This document shows positions 62,656-64,000 of a stretch of 64,000 nucleotides of DNA, piece after piece; the first letter of the stretch is position 1, and each line of letters begins with the position of its first letter. Under the pieces are notes generated by a model. It had not been told where the DNA came from, did not search any database, and saw only the letters and a program-made list of their open reading frames with translations. This DNA comes from Acinetobacter bouvetii DSM 14964 = CIP 107468. Lineage in GTDB: Bacteria; Pseudomonadota; Gammaproteobacteria; Pseudomonadales; Moraxellaceae. Both the position numbers and the translations under genes were made by a program. Location: positions 665,166 to 729,165 of the forward strand of contig NZ_KB849726.1 of assembly GCF_000368865.1 (NCBI RefSeq). Reading direction: 5' to 3'.

Positions 62656-63120
62656 TTAACGTGAAAGATTTTTAAAAATGTGTTTTAAACTTTCAATCAT
62701 TTTTTCAATTTGAAGCGGTGTCAGGCCTTCAAAAGACTGTTCCAGCACAACATTCATTAAGTCGTTAATTTTTTGCGTCATTAAGTGGCCTTTTTCAGTC
62801 AGCACCACACGAGTAATGCGCGCATCGTCTTCACAAGAGTAGGTGTTGACGAAGCCTTCATCTTTGAGGCGGTAGACAATTTTTGTCGTGGTCGACATTT
62901 TGGATACCACCATTTCAGAAAGATCTGAAACACTTGCATTTGGTTTGGATTTCAGCGCAAGCAATATGCGCCGTCTTGAATTGTCTACACCGTATTTCTT
63001 TAAAGCGTGATCGACATTTAATACGTATTGGGCATGCACTTGCGTGACCCAATAATATGGAAAGTCTTCTAAATTAAAGTCGTCACCGGATGGTAAGAAT
63101 TTTGCATATTTTTTCGTCAT
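62656..63120 (-). CDS. MarR family transcriptional regulator
   Basis: A 154-residue winged-helix regulator: helical N-terminus (LNVDHALKKYG), SRRRILLALKSKPNASVSDLSEMVVSKMSTTTKIVYRLKDEGFV (HTH) and the wing EDDARITRVVLTEKG, ending in a dimerisation helix. Effector and targets unknown. It is convergent with the SRAP gene and divergent from terC, across a 474-base gap. Confidence 0.92.
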   Translation of the reverse strand: MTKKYAKFLPSGDDFNLEDFPYYWVTQVHAQYVLNVDHALKKYGVDNSRRRILLALKSKPNASVSDLSEMVVSKMSTTTKIVYRLKDEGFVNTYSCEDDARITRVVLTEKGHLMTQKINDLMNVVLEQSFEGLTPLQIEKMIESLKHIFKNLSR

Positions 63121-63594
63121 TTAAAGTCCCCAATTTTCTTGTAATTTTATTTTAACGAGTCGACATTTTATGAAAAATAATGGTGCAATATCAATAGATT
63201 TTTATCAAATATAATCAAAGAAGGAAAATCTATCATTGGGATTTCCTTTTGTAATATTTTAAATAAATCAAAACTGCTGTGAACCTTTGATCAAGGCGGT
63301 CTCTATTGATCTGTTTTATCTGAGAATCTTCCTCTAATTTGATGATGAAACCAAAGAGAAACCTTTTTAGCCGAAAATCCTGAGATGATTGGAATAAGCC
63401 CTCTAGGCGCAGATCTAAAAATAAAGGAAGACGTAGAGGAAAAAACACAAAAAAACGATACAAAAATCAAAGTTTGTGCATAATGAAGTGTCTTTAGTTG
63501 AAAAGGTTTTTTTTATGGATCCCTCGCCGAGCGTAGGTCTATCTGTTTTTCTTCAAAAAAGTTATTCAATGCACTGTTTTGGAGATGTTTTTTA
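63121..63594. other. marR/terC divergent spacer
   Basis: The gap must hold the promoters of both genes. A minus-strand 76-codon frame here has low protein-like quality and is not reported as a gene. A CATAAT at 63479-63484 could be the terC -10. The last 80 bases hold the short upstream ORF listed separately. I looked for the yybP-ykoY manganese riboswitch often found before terC and did not recognise it. Confidence 0.5.
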
Positions 63595-63595
63595 A
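63515..63595 (+). CDS. 26-residue upstream ORF coupled to terC
   Basis: ATG with AAGG eight bases upstream encodes [20 protein letters not shown] followed by six more residues; the last codon is TAA. The stop overlaps the terC ATG as TAATG. A ribosome ending here could restart on terC, so the peptide may be a translation-coupled leader. A chance overlap is possible, but both ribosome site and overlap are present. Confidence 0.5.
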   Translation: MDPSPSVGLSVFLQKSYSMHCFGDVF

Positions 63596-64000
63596 TGGAA
63601 TTTTTAATGGACCCGGGTTTATGGGTCGGCTTAATCACTTTAATTATCCTTGAAATTGTTTTAGGTATTGATAACCTGGTATTTATTGCAATTTTGGCTG
63701 AAAAACTCCCGCCAGAACAGCGCGATAAGGCGCGTGTTGTTGGCCTTTCCCTCGCACTCTTTATGCGATTGGGCTTATTGTTTGCCATCTCTTGGTTAGT
63801 CACATTGACCAAACCGCTTATTACAGTCTTTGATTGGACATTCTCAGGCCGAGACCTCATTTTACTATTCGGCGGCTTATTCTTAGTCTATAAAGCTGTC
63901 ACTGAATTGCATGAAAAAATAGAAGGAAAGCCTGAGCTCAAAGTTGCGACAAACGTTGTATATGCTGGCTTTACAGCAGTTGTTGCGCAAATTGTGGTTT
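63595..64000 (+). CDS. TerC family membrane protein, N-terminal part
   Basis: The frame runs off the window end, so only 135 residues are visible. They start [17 protein letters not shown], with [22 protein letters not shown], the acidic DN motif of TerC/Alx manganese-exporter-type proteins. Further hydrophobic helices follow ([39 protein letters not shown]). Related proteins often carry C-terminal CBS and CorC domains; that part is not in view. GGAG is ten bases upstream, and the start overlaps the stop of a short upstream ORF. Metal export, for manganese by analogy with Alx, is inferred. Confidence 0.88.
   Translation, partial: MEFLMDPGLWVGLITLIILEIVLGIDNLVFIAILAEKLPPEQRDKARVVGLSLALFMRLGLLFAISWLVTLTKPLITVFDWTFSGRDLILLFGGLFLVYKAVTELHEKIEGKPELKVATNVVYAGFTAVVAQIVV

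Noticed and set aside
63233-63463. 76-codon minus-strand frame upstream of the MarR gene
   Set aside because: Phe/Arg/Lys-rich composition with no family likeness or ribosome site; it lies in a promoter region for both neighbours.
63121-63594. yybP-ykoY riboswitch before terC
   Set aside because: The conserved loop sequences were not recognised by eye; a covariance search would decide.
1-64000. CRISPR arrays, insertion sequences, prophage
   Set aside because: No regularly spaced repeats, transposase or phage genes were seen.

Overview
The window looks like chromosomal DNA of an Acinetobacter species (Moraxellaceae, Gammaproteobacteria). The signs are an Hfq with a long glycine-rich tail, an LptD/SurA/AmgK/MurU cluster, the MesX/MesD methionine genes, a GspHIJK pseudopilin block, and moderate GC with AT-rich spacers. 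Species cannot be fixed from reading alone. Almost everything is core housekeeping. The stretch from the tRNA-Val to about 15.6 kb is the only part with an accessory flavour. I see no insertion sequence, prophage or CRISPR array.

Layout. 0-5.9 kb: the tail of a bile acid:Na+ symporter-like protein, ribosomal protein L31, then a minus-strand pair of c-di-GMP proteins (a degenerate FimX-like EAL protein overlapping a long PilZ protein), then epmB. 6-9.4 kb: efp, divergent from epmB, then cstA and its small YbdD-type partner. 9.5-13.5 kb: a MoxR/DUF58/transglutaminase operon. 13.5-15.7 kb: tRNA-Val(GAC), an orphan BRCT protein, and a long spacer holding a possible hidden membrane ORF and a MetR-like operator. 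15.7-19.3 kb: mesX, mesD, flavin reductase and a TauE/SafE permease, which together suggest folate-independent methionine synthesis. 19.6-23.1 kb: UPF0756 protein, rsuA-like, GNAT, orphan RelB-like antitoxin, RluA-like synthase. 23.2-27.3 kb: tsaE-mutL-miaA-hfq.

27.4-33 kb: surA and lptD on the minus strand, divergent from amgK-murU (outer-membrane LPS assembly beside cell-wall recycling). 33-36 kb: rsmG-parA-parB. 35.4-42.1 kb: exbB-exbD-msbA-lpxK-kdsB (lipid A/LPS supply), then holB-pilZ-tatD. 42.2-45.5 kb: a TetR regulator and gspH-I-J-K. 45.6-53.3 kb: queD-like, ung, a HIBYL-CoA hydrolase-like gene, tadA, an SRPBCC protein, cmk, rpsA, ihfB, lapA-like, pyrF. 53.7-57.4 kb: lysO-like exporter, a Baeyer-Villiger-type monooxygenase and a divergent AraC regulator. 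57.4-64 kb: zapE, malate synthase G, a four-helix membrane protein of unknown role, a SRAP (HMCES/YedK) protein, a MarR regulator, and the start of a TerC-family gene preceded by a short coupled upstream ORF.

The points most worth a second look are the MesX/MesD/flavin reductase/permease set with its upstream MetR-type palindrome, the uORF overlapping terC by TAATG, the FimX-like/PilZ pair, the convergent small ORF sharing a hairpin with the BRCT gene, and the antitoxin with no toxin.
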